A DNA stretch of 64,000 bases. Origin: Paenibacillus sp. NEAU-GSW1. Its GTDB lineage: Bacteria; Bacillota; Bacilli; Paenibacillales; Paenibacillaceae. The notes beneath the pieces were generated by a model. The model was not told the origin of the DNA. It ran no database searches and saw only the letters and a program-made list of their open reading frames with translations. Both the position numbers and the translations under genes were made by a program. The DNA lies in assembly GCF_009737085.1 (NCBI RefSeq), contig NZ_WOVL01000005.1:154283-218282 (forward strand). The letters run 5' to 3'. The stretch's first letter is position 1; each line of letters begins with the position of its first letter. Below are positions 1 to 8,884 of this stretch, one piece after another.

Positions 1-1488
1 GTGCACGGCGGGTTGCGCTATTTGAAGCAGCTGGAGATCGGGGTTGTTGCCGAGGTCGGCAAGGAGCGGGCGATCGTCTACGAGAACGGGCCGCATGTGA
101 CGACGCCGGAGTGGATGCTGCTGCCGATCTACACGGGCGGAACTTTCGGGCGGTTCAGCACGTCGCTTGGCCTTCGGGTATATGACTTTTTGGCTGGAGT
201 AAAGCGGAAAGAGCGCCGCAAAATGCTGAGCAAAGACGCCACGGTCGTCAAGGAGCCGCTGCTTAAGCGGGACGGCATGAAGGGCGGCGGCTACTATGTC
301 GAGTACCGCACCGACGATGCCCGGCTCACGATTGAAGTGATGAAAAAAGCGGTCGAGCTTGGCGCATCGGCTGTGTCTTATGTGCGAGCGGACGGATTTA
401 TATACGACGGACAGGGTAAGGCTGCAGGCGTTAAAATGACCGATCTGATCTCTGGCGTCACAGGTGAAATCCGCGCCCGCAAAATCATTAATGCGGCAGG
501 GCCTTGGGTCGACACGCTGCGAGAAAAGGACGGCTCCAAAAAGGGCAAAACGCTGCATTTAACCAAAGGCGTCCATCTGGTGTTCGACCGGAAGCGGTTC
601 CCGCTTACCCAAGCGATTTATTTCGATACGCCGGACGGCCGGATGGTATTCGCCATCCCGCGCGAAGGGAAGACGTACATCGGCACGACGGATACGAACT
701 ATCAATCGGACATCGCTTCTCCGCGAATGACGGAAAGCGATTTGACATATATTTTGGCAGCGGCGAACTTCATGTTCCCTACGCTGAAGTTAAAGCCGGC
801 CGATGTGGAATCCAGCTGGGCAGGGCTTCGCCCGCTTATTCATCAAGAGGGGAAGGATCCTTCGGAAATATCCCGCAAGGATGAAATTTTCATCTCGGAA
901 TCGGGCTTGATCTCAATGGCGGGCGGCAAGCTGACCGGTTACCGGAAGATGGCCGAGACGGTCGTTGACAAGACGGCGGCTCAGCTTGCTGCGGAAGGAT
1001 ATACCCATATCGGACCTAGTGGAACGAAGACAATGCCGATTTCAGGCGGAAACATTGGCGGATCGGAACGTTTTCCCGGCTATGTCACCCGAATGACGGA
1101 GGCCGGCGTGAGAGCGGGGCTGGAGGAGACGGAAGCGCGGCGGCTGGCAAGCAGATTCGGCTCTAATATGACAACTGTGCTGAGCTTGATGGACGATGCG
1201 AAAAAGGAATCGGCAGCGCGCGGCATTCCTCTCGGCGTTATGGCTGAACTTTTGTATGCGATTCGTTATGAGATGACGGTCAAACCGATCGATTTCTGGA
1301 TTCGCCGCACGGGCAGCCTGTTGTTTGACCGGGCTCGCGTCGTGAAATGGAAAGGATCGGTTCACGCCTATATGGCGGATGCGTTCCGCTGGAGCAGCGT
1401 GCAAAGCGCGCAATATCGCGAGGAGCTGGAGAAGGAGCTGGAGTTCGCGGTGACGGCGGTTAAGCAAGATGAATCAGATAACACCTAG
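1..1488 (+). CDS. glpD: Aerobic glycerol-3-phosphate dehydrogenase, 5'-truncated by window edge
   Basis: FAD-dependent enzyme that oxidises sn-glycerol-3-phosphate to dihydroxyacetone phosphate at the membrane and passes electrons to menaquinone. The visible 495 residues begin at the family motif HGGLRYLKQ, which normally lies about 60 residues into the protein. The N-terminal FAD-binding GxGxxG segment is therefore outside the window, and the GTG at base 1 is probably an internal valine codon. Other family landmarks are INAAGPWVD, the substrate-binding stretch around YIGTTDTNY, the SWAGLRPL motif, and the GGKLTGYRKMAE motif near the end of the catalytic domain, followed by the helical C-terminal domain. 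The gene ends just before a hairpin. Identity is firm; only the start is missing. Confidence 0.95.
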   Translation: MHGGLRYLKQLEIGVVAEVGKERAIVYENGPHVTTPEWMLLPIYTGGTFGRFSTSLGLRVYDFLAGVKRKERRKMLSKDATVVKEPLLKRDGMKGGGYYVEYRTDDARLTIEVMKKAVELGASAVSYVRADGFIYDGQGKAAGVKMTDLISGVTGEIRARKIINAAGPWVDTLREKDGSKKGKTLHLTKGVHLVFDRKRFPLTQAIYFDTPDGRMVFAIPREGKTYIGTTDTNYQSDIASPRMTESDLTYILAAANFMFPTLKLKPADVESSWAGLRPLIHQEGKDPSEISRKDEIFISESGLISMAGGKLTGYRKMAETVVDKTAAQLAAEGYTHIGPSGTKTMPISGGNIGGSERFPGYVTRMTEAGVRAGLEETEARRLASRFGSNMTTVLSLMDDAKKESAARGIPLGVMAELLYAIRYEMTVKPIDFWIRRTGSLLFDRARVVKWKGSVHAYMADAFRWSSVQSAQYREELEKELEFAVTAVKQDESDNT

Positions 1489-1530
1489 TTGAGGCAAAGT
1501 AGCAGCATTAATAAATAGGCTCCAACAGCA

Positions 1531-1571
1531 AGAGAGGCAGCGAAGCCGTAAAGGCTTTGTTGTCTCTTTTT
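1531..1571 (+). terminator. Probable terminator after glpD
   Basis: Imperfect hairpin with AGAGA/TCTCT outer arms and AAGCC/GGCTT inner arms, followed by a T-rich tract. It lies 42 bases after the glpD stop and would end that transcript. Confidence 0.6.
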
Positions 1572-1647
1572 CGTTTTCCAAATTTTGATGCAATGATAAA
1601 ATAAACGTTATCGGAGAGCCCAAAGTTCGATAATAGGAGGAGATAGT

Positions 1648-1982
1648 GTGGGACAGTTAAGCAACAAGGCGGGGGTAATGCTGCAGCTAACGGAGCTCGC
1701 TTATCAGGAAGCGACCGGGCTCGCGTGTCCGACTTTTTTGCGTTTTCCGTATTGTTCTTTTCGCGAGGAAAATTTGGGGGCTGGCTGGCCGAACGCGATT
1801 ATTTGGACATTGAGGGCGTCGAGTCAGGGGATTGGGCCGGTATTTCTGCGGAAATGATTGTTTCAAAGGTTACGCCTTCCTTGGAAAATGGCACGATTGT
1901 CGTTATGCATAGCAATGATATTGCCGTCGGTTCGCCGGATGCGCTTCGGACGCTCATCCGCTTGGCGAAGCTAGTACAATAG
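1648..1982 (+). pseudogene. Remnant of a polysaccharide deacetylase (NodB domain), 5'-truncated and frameshifted
   Basis: Two overlapping reading frames together encode the C-terminal half of a chitin/peptidoglycan deacetylase domain. The first frame, from GTG 1648, carries the QLTELAYQEATG and RFPYCSF stretch, matching the family motif RxPYGSF with a Cys in place of Gly. The second frame (visible from about 1725) continues with WLAERDYLDIEGVESGDWAG, then GTIVVMHSNDIAVG and the closing ALRTLIRLAK. The switch of frame falls near 1770-1785. The first half of the NodB domain, with the metal-binding TFDDG segment and any signal peptide, is absent. An AGGAGG lies in front of the GTG, so a short peptide might be made, but no working enzyme is possible. 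Confidence 0.75.
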
Positions 1983-2106
1983 TCTAAATACAAAAGTTTC
2001 CATGTGAGGATTGCGTACTGGACTAACAAACTTTTACGATTTATCTTGCATCTGTGTGAGCTCAGGAACGTTTTGCTCATGTAATAAGGTTGTCAGATGA
2101 AAGGAT

Positions 2107-3879
2107 GTGTTAAAGAAAGTGGCTAACTTTCAAACTGAAAATAATAGGAGTGCAGGAAATCGAGTTGAGCAGAAAAGCGGATTGGTTTCTTCCCCAACTG
2201 TCGCACCTTCTGTACAACATTCGTCAATTGGAGATATTGTTCAGCTGCAGAGATCAATTGGCAACAAAGCAGTTGGCCAACTGTTGCAGTCCTCAGATCC
2301 TGCTGCCCAATCAAAGTCAGTTCAACCTGTTCAGAAGAAAGAGAACAAGACAGGCCTGCCAGATTCATTAAAGTCAGGTCTAGAGCAACAGTCCGGTATC
2401 GATTTATCGGATGTTAAGGTTCATTATAATTCGAAGGAGCCTTCGAAAGTTCAAGCATTGGCGTTCGCACAAGGAAACGACATTCATATCGGGCCTGGAC
2501 AAGAGCGCCATCTTCCGCATGAAGGATGGCATGTTGTGCAGCAAAAGCAAGGAAGGGTTCAACCCAAATTGCAGATGAAGAACGGCATGTTGTTGAATAA
2601 TAATGATGGCTTGGAAAGAGAAGCGGACAGCATGGGGCAAGCAGCATTAAGAATGGGAGAAACGATGCAAAGGCATCCATTGGATGCACAGCAAGCAGCT
2701 TCTGCCCCGAATTCCCCTCAGGCTCGTTCCACGGCACAAATGGTCGTTCAGAGGAAAGTAATTATAAAATTTAATGAACCAGAGCATGAAATGGAAGAAT
2801 TCGATACTTTAACGGCTACAATTGATTCAGTAAGTGCCGAAAGAGACAAACCAACGGTTGCAACTGAAGATCAATCGGTTGACGCAAGCCAGAGATCGCA
2901 TGTAACGTCCAATGTCGTATTTACAAGTCTATTCGAACGTAATTTGGTCGGTAAAAATTGGGTCGAAGCATGGGAATTCCTTAAAGAACAATATCAGTTC
3001 CTCTATGATTTGCTAACCCGTTGGTATGCTGAAGAAAATCTTAAAAAAGGCTCCAATGCTCATATAAGAAAGCAACTTCCACTTTTAATTGCAGGAGGAA
3101 TTCAAAACTGTACGAAAGAGTTGACGCGAGGCAGCGGTAATCTTCCGATAGGCGACAGCCTCTGGGCGGCTAGACCAAAAGCAGGAACGTCTGCTGATTG
3201 GGAGTATTATGATCATCAGCCCAATATGGATTCGGATAAATTCGACAATACGACTCACTTCATCAAGCAATGGAAGCCGACATTACGAGATTCCGAAGTT
3301 ATAAAGCTCGCTGAAGCTTGTGAAACCTGGATTACGCTTCGAGGGCAGATTCCATGGACTTCGGTTGATGAAGATTCCTACATTAAGGGTGATGCGGTCG
3401 GTCCTAGGCAGGTAGACAGTAAATCAGAGGAATACGCTGAGGATCTGGATTTGTCTGATGGTCAAGCAAAAAAGATCAGCAAAGGCATTATGAAGACGTT
3501 CGATTTCTTTCCTAAAAGTTTTACGCAGAAAAGAACGATGGAGCATGCCGCTGCTGTTGCTGCGCGTCATTTGGTTGAACATTTCCAATATCATAAAAAC
3601 TCAATAAGTCCAAATTGGCGTGATGCAATAAAAAATCAGTTTCTTGTAGCCTGGAAAGAAAAGATAGAGCATGAGATCGAAACGGAAAAAGAGAAGACAG
3701 AAAACATAAAATTAGAAAGTAATCATACCAATAAGGACAACGCTAAGAGGAAAAGATCGAATTCCTATAATGACTATGGGAGGCCGACGGCTGCATTGGA
3801 AGCGTTACAAACAAATTGGACTGCAGTGAAAGTAGCTTTTAATAAAAAATATGAGGCATTTAAGACGGCAATTAAATAA
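2107..3879 (+). CDS. DUF4157-domain protein with unrecognised C-terminal region (candidate secreted or contractile-injection effector)
   Basis: A 590-residue protein with three parts. Residues 1-90 are polar and Gln/Ser-rich. Residues about 90-185 form a DUF4157 domain: SGIDLSDVKVHYNS, AFAQGNDIHIGPGQ, the zinc-protease-like HEGWH at 138-142 followed by VVQQKQGRVQP, and LEREAD at 169-174, which could supply a third ligand. Residues about 215-590 match nothing I know; they are helical and charged, with a Lys/Glu-rich stretch near 520-560. No signal peptide or membrane segment is visible. DUF4157 domains often sit at the N-terminus of polymorphic toxins and of cargo linked to extracellular contractile injection systems; a role here is inferred from that and from the tail cluster 14 kb downstream. 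The gene is AT-richer than its neighbours, suggesting transfer. GTG 2107 is the first start, but the AAAGGA just upstream may suit GTG 2119 better. Confidence 0.8.
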   Translation: MLKKVANFQTENNRSAGNRVEQKSGLVSSPTVAPSVQHSSIGDIVQLQRSIGNKAVGQLLQSSDPAAQSKSVQPVQKKENKTGLPDSLKSGLEQQSGIDLSDVKVHYNSKEPSKVQALAFAQGNDIHIGPGQERHLPHEGWHVVQQKQGRVQPKLQMKNGMLLNNNDGLEREADSMGQAALRMGETMQRHPLDAQQAASAPNSPQARSTAQMVVQRKVIIKFNEPEHEMEEFDTLTATIDSVSAERDKPTVATEDQSVDASQRSHVTSNVVFTSLFERNLVGKNWVEAWEFLKEQYQFLYDLLTRWYAEENLKKGSNAHIRKQLPLLIAGGIQNCTKELTRGSGNLPIGDSLWAARPKAGTSADWEYYDHQPNMDSDKFDNTTHFIKQWKPTLRDSEVIKLAEACETWITLRGQIPWTSVDEDSYIKGDAVGPRQVDSKSEEYAEDLDLSDGQAKKISKGIMKTFDFFPKSFTQKRTMEHAAAVAARHLVEHFQYHKNSISPNWRDAIKNQFLVAWKEKIEHEIETEKEKTENIKLESNHTNKDNAKRKRSNSYNDYGRPTAALEALQTNWTAVKVAFNKKYEAFKTAIK

Positions 3880-3903
3880 CAAAATTAGTCGAATTGTGAA
3901 GAA

Positions 3904-3935
3904 TGAGCCGCTCTTTCGCGAGCGGCTCAATCATT
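3904..3935 (+). terminator. Rho-independent terminator
   Basis: Perfect 10-bp arms, TGAGCCGCTC at 3904-3913 and GAGCGGCTCA at 3920-3929, with a 6-base loop and a following T-rich stretch. It separates the DUF4157 gene from the two-component operon. Confidence 0.8.
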
Positions 3936-3941
3936 TTCCAA

Positions 3942-3969
3942 TTGCCGAGAAGTTATCGAATGCTATAAT
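3942..3969 (+). promoter_or_regulatory. Sigma-A-type promoter for the two-component operon
   Basis: TTGCCG at 3942-3947 and a perfect TATAAT at 3964-3969, separated by 16 bp and 48 bp upstream of the response-regulator start. Confidence 0.6.
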
Positions 3970-4017
3970 TAAAGCGCATACATTACCATTCCGGATGTTT
4001 AAGACGGGGGAACGAAC

Positions 4018-5637
4018 ATGTACAAATTAGTGCTGGTTGATGATGAGGCAGTTGTGCGCGAGGGCATTCGCGAAAAAATAAAGTGGGAAGCGCTCGGCTT
4101 CGAATGCGCAGCCGATTGCGAGAATGGCGTTGCTGCGCTGGAGGCGATTGACCGGCTGCAGCCGGATGTCGTCCTGACGGATATTAATATGCCTTTCATG
4201 GACGGGCTGGAGCTGACAAAGGCGGTGAAGTCGAAATATCCGGACATGAAAATGATTATCCTGACCGGATATGACGATTTTGACTACGCGCAGCGTGCGG
4301 TGAAGCTGCAAGTGAACGATTTTATTTTGAAGCCGATTACGGCAGCCGAGCTGACCGCTGTGCTGGAGAAATTGAAAGAAGAGCTCGACGGACAGCAGAA
4401 AGAAAAGGAAGATCTTGAGCGGCTTCGCCGTCAGCTGCGGGAAAGCATGCCCGCTCTCAAGGAACGGTTTCTCGACCGGATTGCGATGATGCCGATCGGC
4501 GAACGCGAGCTTGCGGAGCGGCTTGTTTTTTTCGGATTGGAGCTGGCGGGGCCGTTCTTTATTGCGCTCGCGATCGATCTCGATCTTCCGGAACGAAGCG
4601 GCTTGACCGCTGCCGACCGCGAGCTGCTGCGATTTGCCGTATATAACGTTGCTCAGGAGCTGCTTCATGAGGAAAAAGGAGCTGCCGTATTTCGCAGCAG
4701 CAGAGAAGAGAAGGTGCTGGCGATATTGTCCGGCAACGGAACGGAAAGTCTGAATGACCGGTCGCAAGAGCTTGCCGACGCCATCCGGACGTCAGCAGAG
4801 CAGTTTTTGAAGCGGACTGTGTCGGTCGGCATCGGAACGTCCTCAGGCGATTTGCGCTGTATACATGAATCGTGCCACTCCGCAATCTCGGCGCTCGAAT
4901 ATAGGTTGTTGCTTGGCGGCAATCAGGTCATCAGCATATCGGATATGGAGATCCGCAGCGGCCGAGGGGCGGATTATTCGCAGGAGTTCGACCGCAAGCT
5001 GATTGCCGGCATTAAGACCGGCACGCCGGACGAGGTCGATATAGCGGTGGAAGCGGCGATCAGTCAGCACCGGACGGCGATGCTGACGATCGAGCAAAGC
5101 TATATTCGGCTGCAGCGTACGATTATCGCCGTTATACAGGCGCTGGAGGAGCTTGGCTGCGAGGAGGCCGAAGTATTCGGCAAAGGGGTCAATCCGGTGA
5201 CGGCCATCTATTCATTCCGTACGCTTGAGGAAATAAGCGAATGGCTGAAAACGGCGTGCCGGCGCGCCGTCGACAGCGTCGCCGAGGCGCGCGACGGCCA
5301 GTGGCGGAAGCAGTTGAAGGATGCGCTGGCGATCATTCACGAGCGCTACGGCGACGCGGACCTTTCGGTTAAGGCGGTCAGCAAGCAGGCGCTGATGAGC
5401 GTCAGTTATTTCAGCGCGGCGTTCAAGGCGCATACCGGCAAAACGTTCGTCGAATATTTAACGGCGCTGCGGATGGACAAAGCGAAGGAGCTTCTCAAGT
5501 TCACCGCTTTAAAAACATATGAAATAGCAGCCAGATCCGGCTATCCCGACGCGCAATATTTTAGCGTCCTCTTCAAGAAGCATACGGGCGATTCGCCGAC
5601 CGAATACCGCCAGAAGACTGCAGCAGAACGGGCGTGA
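4018..5637 (+). CDS. YesN-like response regulator with AraC-type DNA-binding domain
   Basis: A 539-residue cytoplasmic regulator. Residues 1-120 are a receiver domain with the acidic pair in LVDDEA, the phospho-acceptor Asp55 in LTDINMPFMDG, a Thr in ILTGYDDFDYA and Lys in ILKPI. A middle region of about 300 residues resembles the linker of YesN proteins. Residues about 435-535 hold two AraC helix-turn-helix motifs (LSVKAVSKQALMSVSYFS and YEIAARSGYPDAQYFSVLFK). ATG 4018 follows GGGGGAACGAAC. It is followed after 9 bp by its histidine kinase, with which it forms a YesM/YesN-type pair, and the pair very probably activates the sugar ABC transporter downstream. The sugar is not evident from the sequence. 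Confidence 0.93.
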   Translation: MYKLVLVDDEAVVREGIREKIKWEALGFECAADCENGVAALEAIDRLQPDVVLTDINMPFMDGLELTKAVKSKYPDMKMIILTGYDDFDYAQRAVKLQVNDFILKPITAAELTAVLEKLKEELDGQQKEKEDLERLRRQLRESMPALKERFLDRIAMMPIGERELAERLVFFGLELAGPFFIALAIDLDLPERSGLTAADRELLRFAVYNVAQELLHEEKGAAVFRSSREEKVLAILSGNGTESLNDRSQELADAIRTSAEQFLKRTVSVGIGTSSGDLRCIHESCHSAISALEYRLLLGGNQVISISDMEIRSGRGADYSQEFDRKLIAGIKTGTPDEVDIAVEAAISQHRTAMLTIEQSYIRLQRTIIAVIQALEELGCEEAEVFGKGVNPVTAIYSFRTLEEISEWLKTACRRAVDSVAEARDGQWRKQLKDALAIIHERYGDADLSVKAVSKQALMSVSYFSAAFKAHTGKTFVEYLTALRMDKAKELLKFTALKTYEIAARSGYPDAQYFSVLFKKHTGDSPTEYRQKTAAERA

Positions 5638-5646
5638 TGCGCATTT

Positions 5647-7410
5647 ATGGACATATTTAAATTTAAAAGCATTCAGACGAACATTGCGGCGGCGATCGCC
5701 TGCATTATTTTGCTAACGGGCACTTTGCTCGGCGTAATGTCGTATCAATTGTCAGCCGCATCCGTTCGCGAGACGGCTCAGGACTACACAGCGGAGCTGA
5801 TCGGGCAAGTAAACGCAAATCTTCAAACCTACATTACGGGGATGGAAAACATTTCGCAGCTGGCGCTCAGCAACGAGGATGTTCGTTCTTTCGTTGCGAC
5901 GGGGGAAGGCGCGCGTAAAGTATCGGACTATTTCCAATCGATTATCGTCTCCCGCAAAGACATTGCGTCGATTCATGTGTTCGGCTACAACGGCAAGTTC
6001 GTTTCCGACCGGATTGGCGCCGAGCTGAATCCAAACATGAACGTGAGGGAGCAGCCATGGTATGTGAACGCGCAAAATGCTTCCGGCCGCATCGTCGTCT
6101 CGTCCTCGCATGTGCAGCATCTGTTCCTGGACGAGTACGGCTGGGTCGTCTCGCTAAGCCGCGAGCTGTGGAGCAAAGATCAGAAGGAGCCGCTTGGCGT
6201 ATTGCTTGTCGACTTGAACTTTAGCGTCATGAACGACATGCTGAACAGCATTGATCTAAGCAAGCGGGGCTACGTGTTTATCGTCGATGCGAGCGGCAAC
6301 ATCGTTTATCATCCGCAGCAGCAGCTTGTGTACAGCAATCTGAAGACGGAGATGATTGATGATGTGCTGCGGCAGGGAAGCGGCAGCTTCGAGACGGACG
6401 AGGGCGGCCAAAGCCGCATATATACCGTTCAAGATACGGGATTCGGCTGGAAAATCGTCGGGGTATCGTATACGGACGAATTGATTGCCGGGGAACGGCA
6501 TATGCAGCTCTCTTTTATCGTCGCCGTTATTTGCTGTCTGCTCGTAGGATTGCTGCTCGCCTTCTTCATTTCCCGCAATTTGTCACGGCCGATCAAGCAG
6601 CTTCAAGAGCATATGAAGAAGGTGGAGAAAGGAATATTCAACCACAGGGTGCCGCTCGCCAACCCGAAGGAAATCGCCAGCCTTGCCCGCAGCTTCAACT
6701 TGATGGTCGTACGGATCGAAGAGCTGATGAACCAGGTTGTCATGGAGCAGGAGTTCAAGCGGAAAAGCGAGCTTACGGCGTTGCAAGCGCAAATTAATCC
6801 GCATTTTCTGTACAACACGCTGGATTCCATCATTTGGATGGCGGAGGGCAAAAAATCGGAAGAGGTGGTGCTGATGACGTCAGCGCTCGCCAAACTGTTC
6901 CGCGCGTCGATCAGCCGGGGGCAGGAGCTTGTGTCGATCCGCACGGAGATTGAGCATGTCGCCAACTATTTGACGATCCAAAAAATGCGCTACAAGGATA
7001 AGCTTGATTTTCAAATCGACGTCGATCCTGCCATTATGAGCTGCCGTACGTTAAAGGTGCTGCTGCAGCCTCTGCTTGAAAATGCAATCTATCACGGGAT
7101 CAAGAACAAGGTCGGCATTGGCGAAATTACCGTTTCCGGAGGCCAGTCGGAGGACCATATTTGGTTCCAGGTAAGCGATAACGGCGTCGGGATGGACGGA
7201 GAGACGCTTCGCGCCATTCTAGAGCCGCGCAGCAGCGACCATGAGAGCAAAGGGGTCGGCGTTGTCAATGTGCATGAACGAATCCAACTGTACTTCGGCA
7301 AAGGGTACGGCTTGAGCTATGAAAGCAGCGCAGCAACGGGAACGACTGTGACGGTGCGGATTGCGCGGCTGCTGCCTCAGACGGATAAAGGGGAGGGACA
7401 AGCGATATGA
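5647..7410 (+). CDS. YesM-like sensor histidine kinase
   Basis: A 587-residue membrane kinase. A transmembrane helix near residues 15-37 and another near 285-310 flank an extracellular sensor region of about 240 residues of the dCache type (NVREQPWYVNA, GYVFIVDASGNIVYHP). A HAMP segment follows, then the LytS/YesM-type phosphoacceptor box QINPHFLYNTLDSIIWM with His386, and an ATPase domain with the N box PLLENAIYHGI and G boxes SDNGVGM and GVGVVNVHERI. It is translationally coupled to the next gene by an ATGA overlap (7407-7410). The partner is the response regulator just upstream. The adjoining binding protein may feed it ligand information, as in three-component XylFII-LytS-YesN systems of clostridia; that is inference. 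Confidence 0.93.
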   Translation: MDIFKFKSIQTNIAAAIACIILLTGTLLGVMSYQLSAASVRETAQDYTAELIGQVNANLQTYITGMENISQLALSNEDVRSFVATGEGARKVSDYFQSIIVSRKDIASIHVFGYNGKFVSDRIGAELNPNMNVREQPWYVNAQNASGRIVVSSSHVQHLFLDEYGWVVSLSRELWSKDQKEPLGVLLVDLNFSVMNDMLNSIDLSKRGYVFIVDASGNIVYHPQQQLVYSNLKTEMIDDVLRQGSGSFETDEGGQSRIYTVQDTGFGWKIVGVSYTDELIAGERHMQLSFIVAVICCLLVGLLLAFFISRNLSRPIKQLQEHMKKVEKGIFNHRVPLANPKEIASLARSFNLMVVRIEELMNQVVMEQEFKRKSELTALQAQINPHFLYNTLDSIIWMAEGKKSEEVVLMTSALAKLFRASISRGQELVSIRTEIEHVANYLTIQKMRYKDKLDFQIDVDPAIMSCRTLKVLLQPLLENAIYHGIKNKVGIGEITVSGGQSEDHIWFQVSDNGVGMDGETLRAILEPRSSDHESKGVGVVNVHERIQLYFGKGYGLSYESSAATGTTVTVRIARLLPQTDKGEGQAI

Positions 7411-8405
7411 TGCGGAAGGCAAGATTTCCTTTGCCTGCTATTATTGCGCTGTTGGCTGTTGCGGCTTCAGCTATCGTGTACGGCGTGTTTCAATGGGCTG
7501 TCCATGATAAGCCGGATCATCCTCCACGTATTGTTGTATCCGTCAAAGCGACCGAGCAGATCGCCGGTTTTTGGAATGTGTTGATCGACGGCGTTAACGA
7601 TGCGGCGGAGGAGTTCGGGGCTGAGGTGACGGTCATCGGACCGCCGCTTGAAAGCGAAATCGACGTTCAGGTGAAGCAGCTGGAGCAAGCGATTCAGCAG
7701 AAACCGGATGCGATTGTCCTGGCGGCGACCGATTATAACGGGTTGGTACCGATTGCGCAGCAAATTGTCAATGCCGGCATCAAGCTGATTACGGTCGATT
7801 CGGGTATTAACAGCGACGATGCGCTGAGCTTGATCGCGACGGACAATCTCGCGGCGGGGCGGAAAGCGGGCGATGAGCTGTCCAAGCTGCTGAAAGGCGA
7901 ATCGAAAGTGGCGATTATCAGTTACATTTACGGCACGTCGACCCAGCTGGAGCGGGAGCAGGGCGTTCGCCAGCGGCTGGAGGAGGAAGCAAGATTTAAT
8001 CTTGTCGGCACTTATTACAGCGAAGGGCTTGTTGAGAAGGCGTATACGATTACGAAGGAATTGCTTCGCAACAATCCCGACCTCGCAGGCATTGTCGGCT
8101 TGAATGAGCCGTCCACTGTCGGGGCGGGCAAAGCGATCAAGGAGCTGGGGATGGCAGGCAAGGTGAAGCTGGTCGGCTTCGACAGCTCGATTGACGAAGT
8201 GAAGCAGCTGGAGGAAGGCGTCATTCAGGCGACTGTAGTGCAGAAGCCGTACAACATGGGCTATTTGAGCGTGAAGAAAGCGCTGGAGGCAATAGACGGT
8301 CAAAAGCTGGACAAAAGGATTGACACCGATTCCGTCGTCATCGACAAGAACAATATGTATTCGGAGCAGAATCAGAAGCTGCTGTTCCCTTTTGTAGGCA
8401 AGTAG
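7407..8405 (+). CDS. Membrane-anchored periplasmic-binding-type sugar sensor (RbsB/XylFII-like)
   Basis: A 332-residue protein with an uncleaved-looking N-terminal hydrophobic helix (about residues 9-31, no lipobox Cys) and a type I sugar-binding fold of the ribose/xylose class: IVVSVKATEQIAGFWNVLIDGV, the DAIVLAATDYNGL loop, LITVDSGIN, and the hinge region LVGFDSSIDEVKQLEEG. It overlaps the kinase gene by 4 bases and so belongs to the regulatory operon, not to the transporter operon, which has its own lipoprotein (11587-12576). The two binding proteins are clearly related. The expected job is to bind the sugar outside the cell and modulate the kinase; a duplicate transport receptor is the alternative. 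Confidence 0.88.
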   Translation: MMRKARFPLPAIIALLAVAASAIVYGVFQWAVHDKPDHPPRIVVSVKATEQIAGFWNVLIDGVNDAAEEFGAEVTVIGPPLESEIDVQVKQLEQAIQQKPDAIVLAATDYNGLVPIAQQIVNAGIKLITVDSGINSDDALSLIATDNLAAGRKAGDELSKLLKGESKVAIISYIYGTSTQLEREQGVRQRLEEEARFNLVGTYYSEGLVEKAYTITKELLRNNPDLAGIVGLNEPSTVGAGKAIKELGMAGKVKLVGFDSSIDEVKQLEEGVIQATVVQKPYNMGYLSVKKALEAIDGQKLDKRIDTDSVVIDKNNMYSEQNQKLLFPFVGK

Positions 8406-8490
8406 CGGATTAAGGGTAACGCCTGGCGCAGACGCAGATACAGATGCAAACGCAGGCGTAGGCGCAGAAAACAAGGCTAACCAACGCAAA
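8406..8490 (+). repeat. Degenerate 6-bp-periodic sequence downstream of the sensor gene
   Basis: Bases about 8423-8468 read as variants of a hexamer close to ACGCAG (GCGCAG, ACGCAG, ATACAG, ATGCAA, ACGCAG, GCGTAG, GCGCAG). No coding frame or known site is apparent. Confidence 0.4.
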
Positions 8491-8667
8491 CCTGCAAAAT
8501 TGCAGTTTTTTTCGAAGCTGGAGCGCATTTTGGAAGGAAACCTGTAAAAGTACATCTATTCCGCTGACAATTCGTTCAAAACAAATCGGAGGGCTTTAAT
8601 AGCTGCACAATTGCAGGAATCTGAGCTGGATGTTCATTCTGTTGTCAAAAAGCCTGCACATTTGCAG
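8491..8667 (+). repeat. Three copies of a CTGCA-N4-TGCAG palindrome in the intergenic region
   Basis: CTGCAAAATTGCAG (8492-8505), CTGCACAATTGCAG (8603-8616) and CTGCACATTTGCAG (8654-8667) share the same short palindrome and flanking bases (CCTG... and ...CAGGAAT). A weaker relative lies at about 8541-8554. The first copy is followed by seven Ts. They lie in a 479-bp gap between the sensor operon and the transporter genes. They may be an interspersed small repeat or repeated operators; I cannot tell which. Confidence 0.55.
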
Positions 8668-8714
8668 GAATTCGATTCCATTCCTCCTCAAAAGCAACAC
8701 TCGTTCCGCCTTAT

Positions 8715-8754
8715 AGGCCGATGATGGCGATTTCCGCCATGATCGGCCTTTTTT
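8715..8754 (+). terminator. Rho-independent terminator before the ABC transporter genes
   Basis: 15-base arms at 8715-8729 and 8735-8749 with one mismatch, a 5-base loop and a run of six Ts. It would end transcription of the sensor operon, so the transporter needs its own promoter within 8755-8884. Confidence 0.85.
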
Positions 8755-8884
8755 GTGTCTTTTATCAATGAAGTGAAAGTTCGAATTGTACATTTTTCAA
8801 CGATCCCGATACGATATTCGATTCTGCGCGGCCAAGGGCTGCTTTACAATGAGGGCATGCAGAAGCGAAGAGGTGAATACCGGC

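Noticed and set aside
7467..8555. 362-codon minus-strand frame opposite the membrane-anchored binding protein
   Set aside because: It overlaps a well-supported gene and has no recognisable domain.
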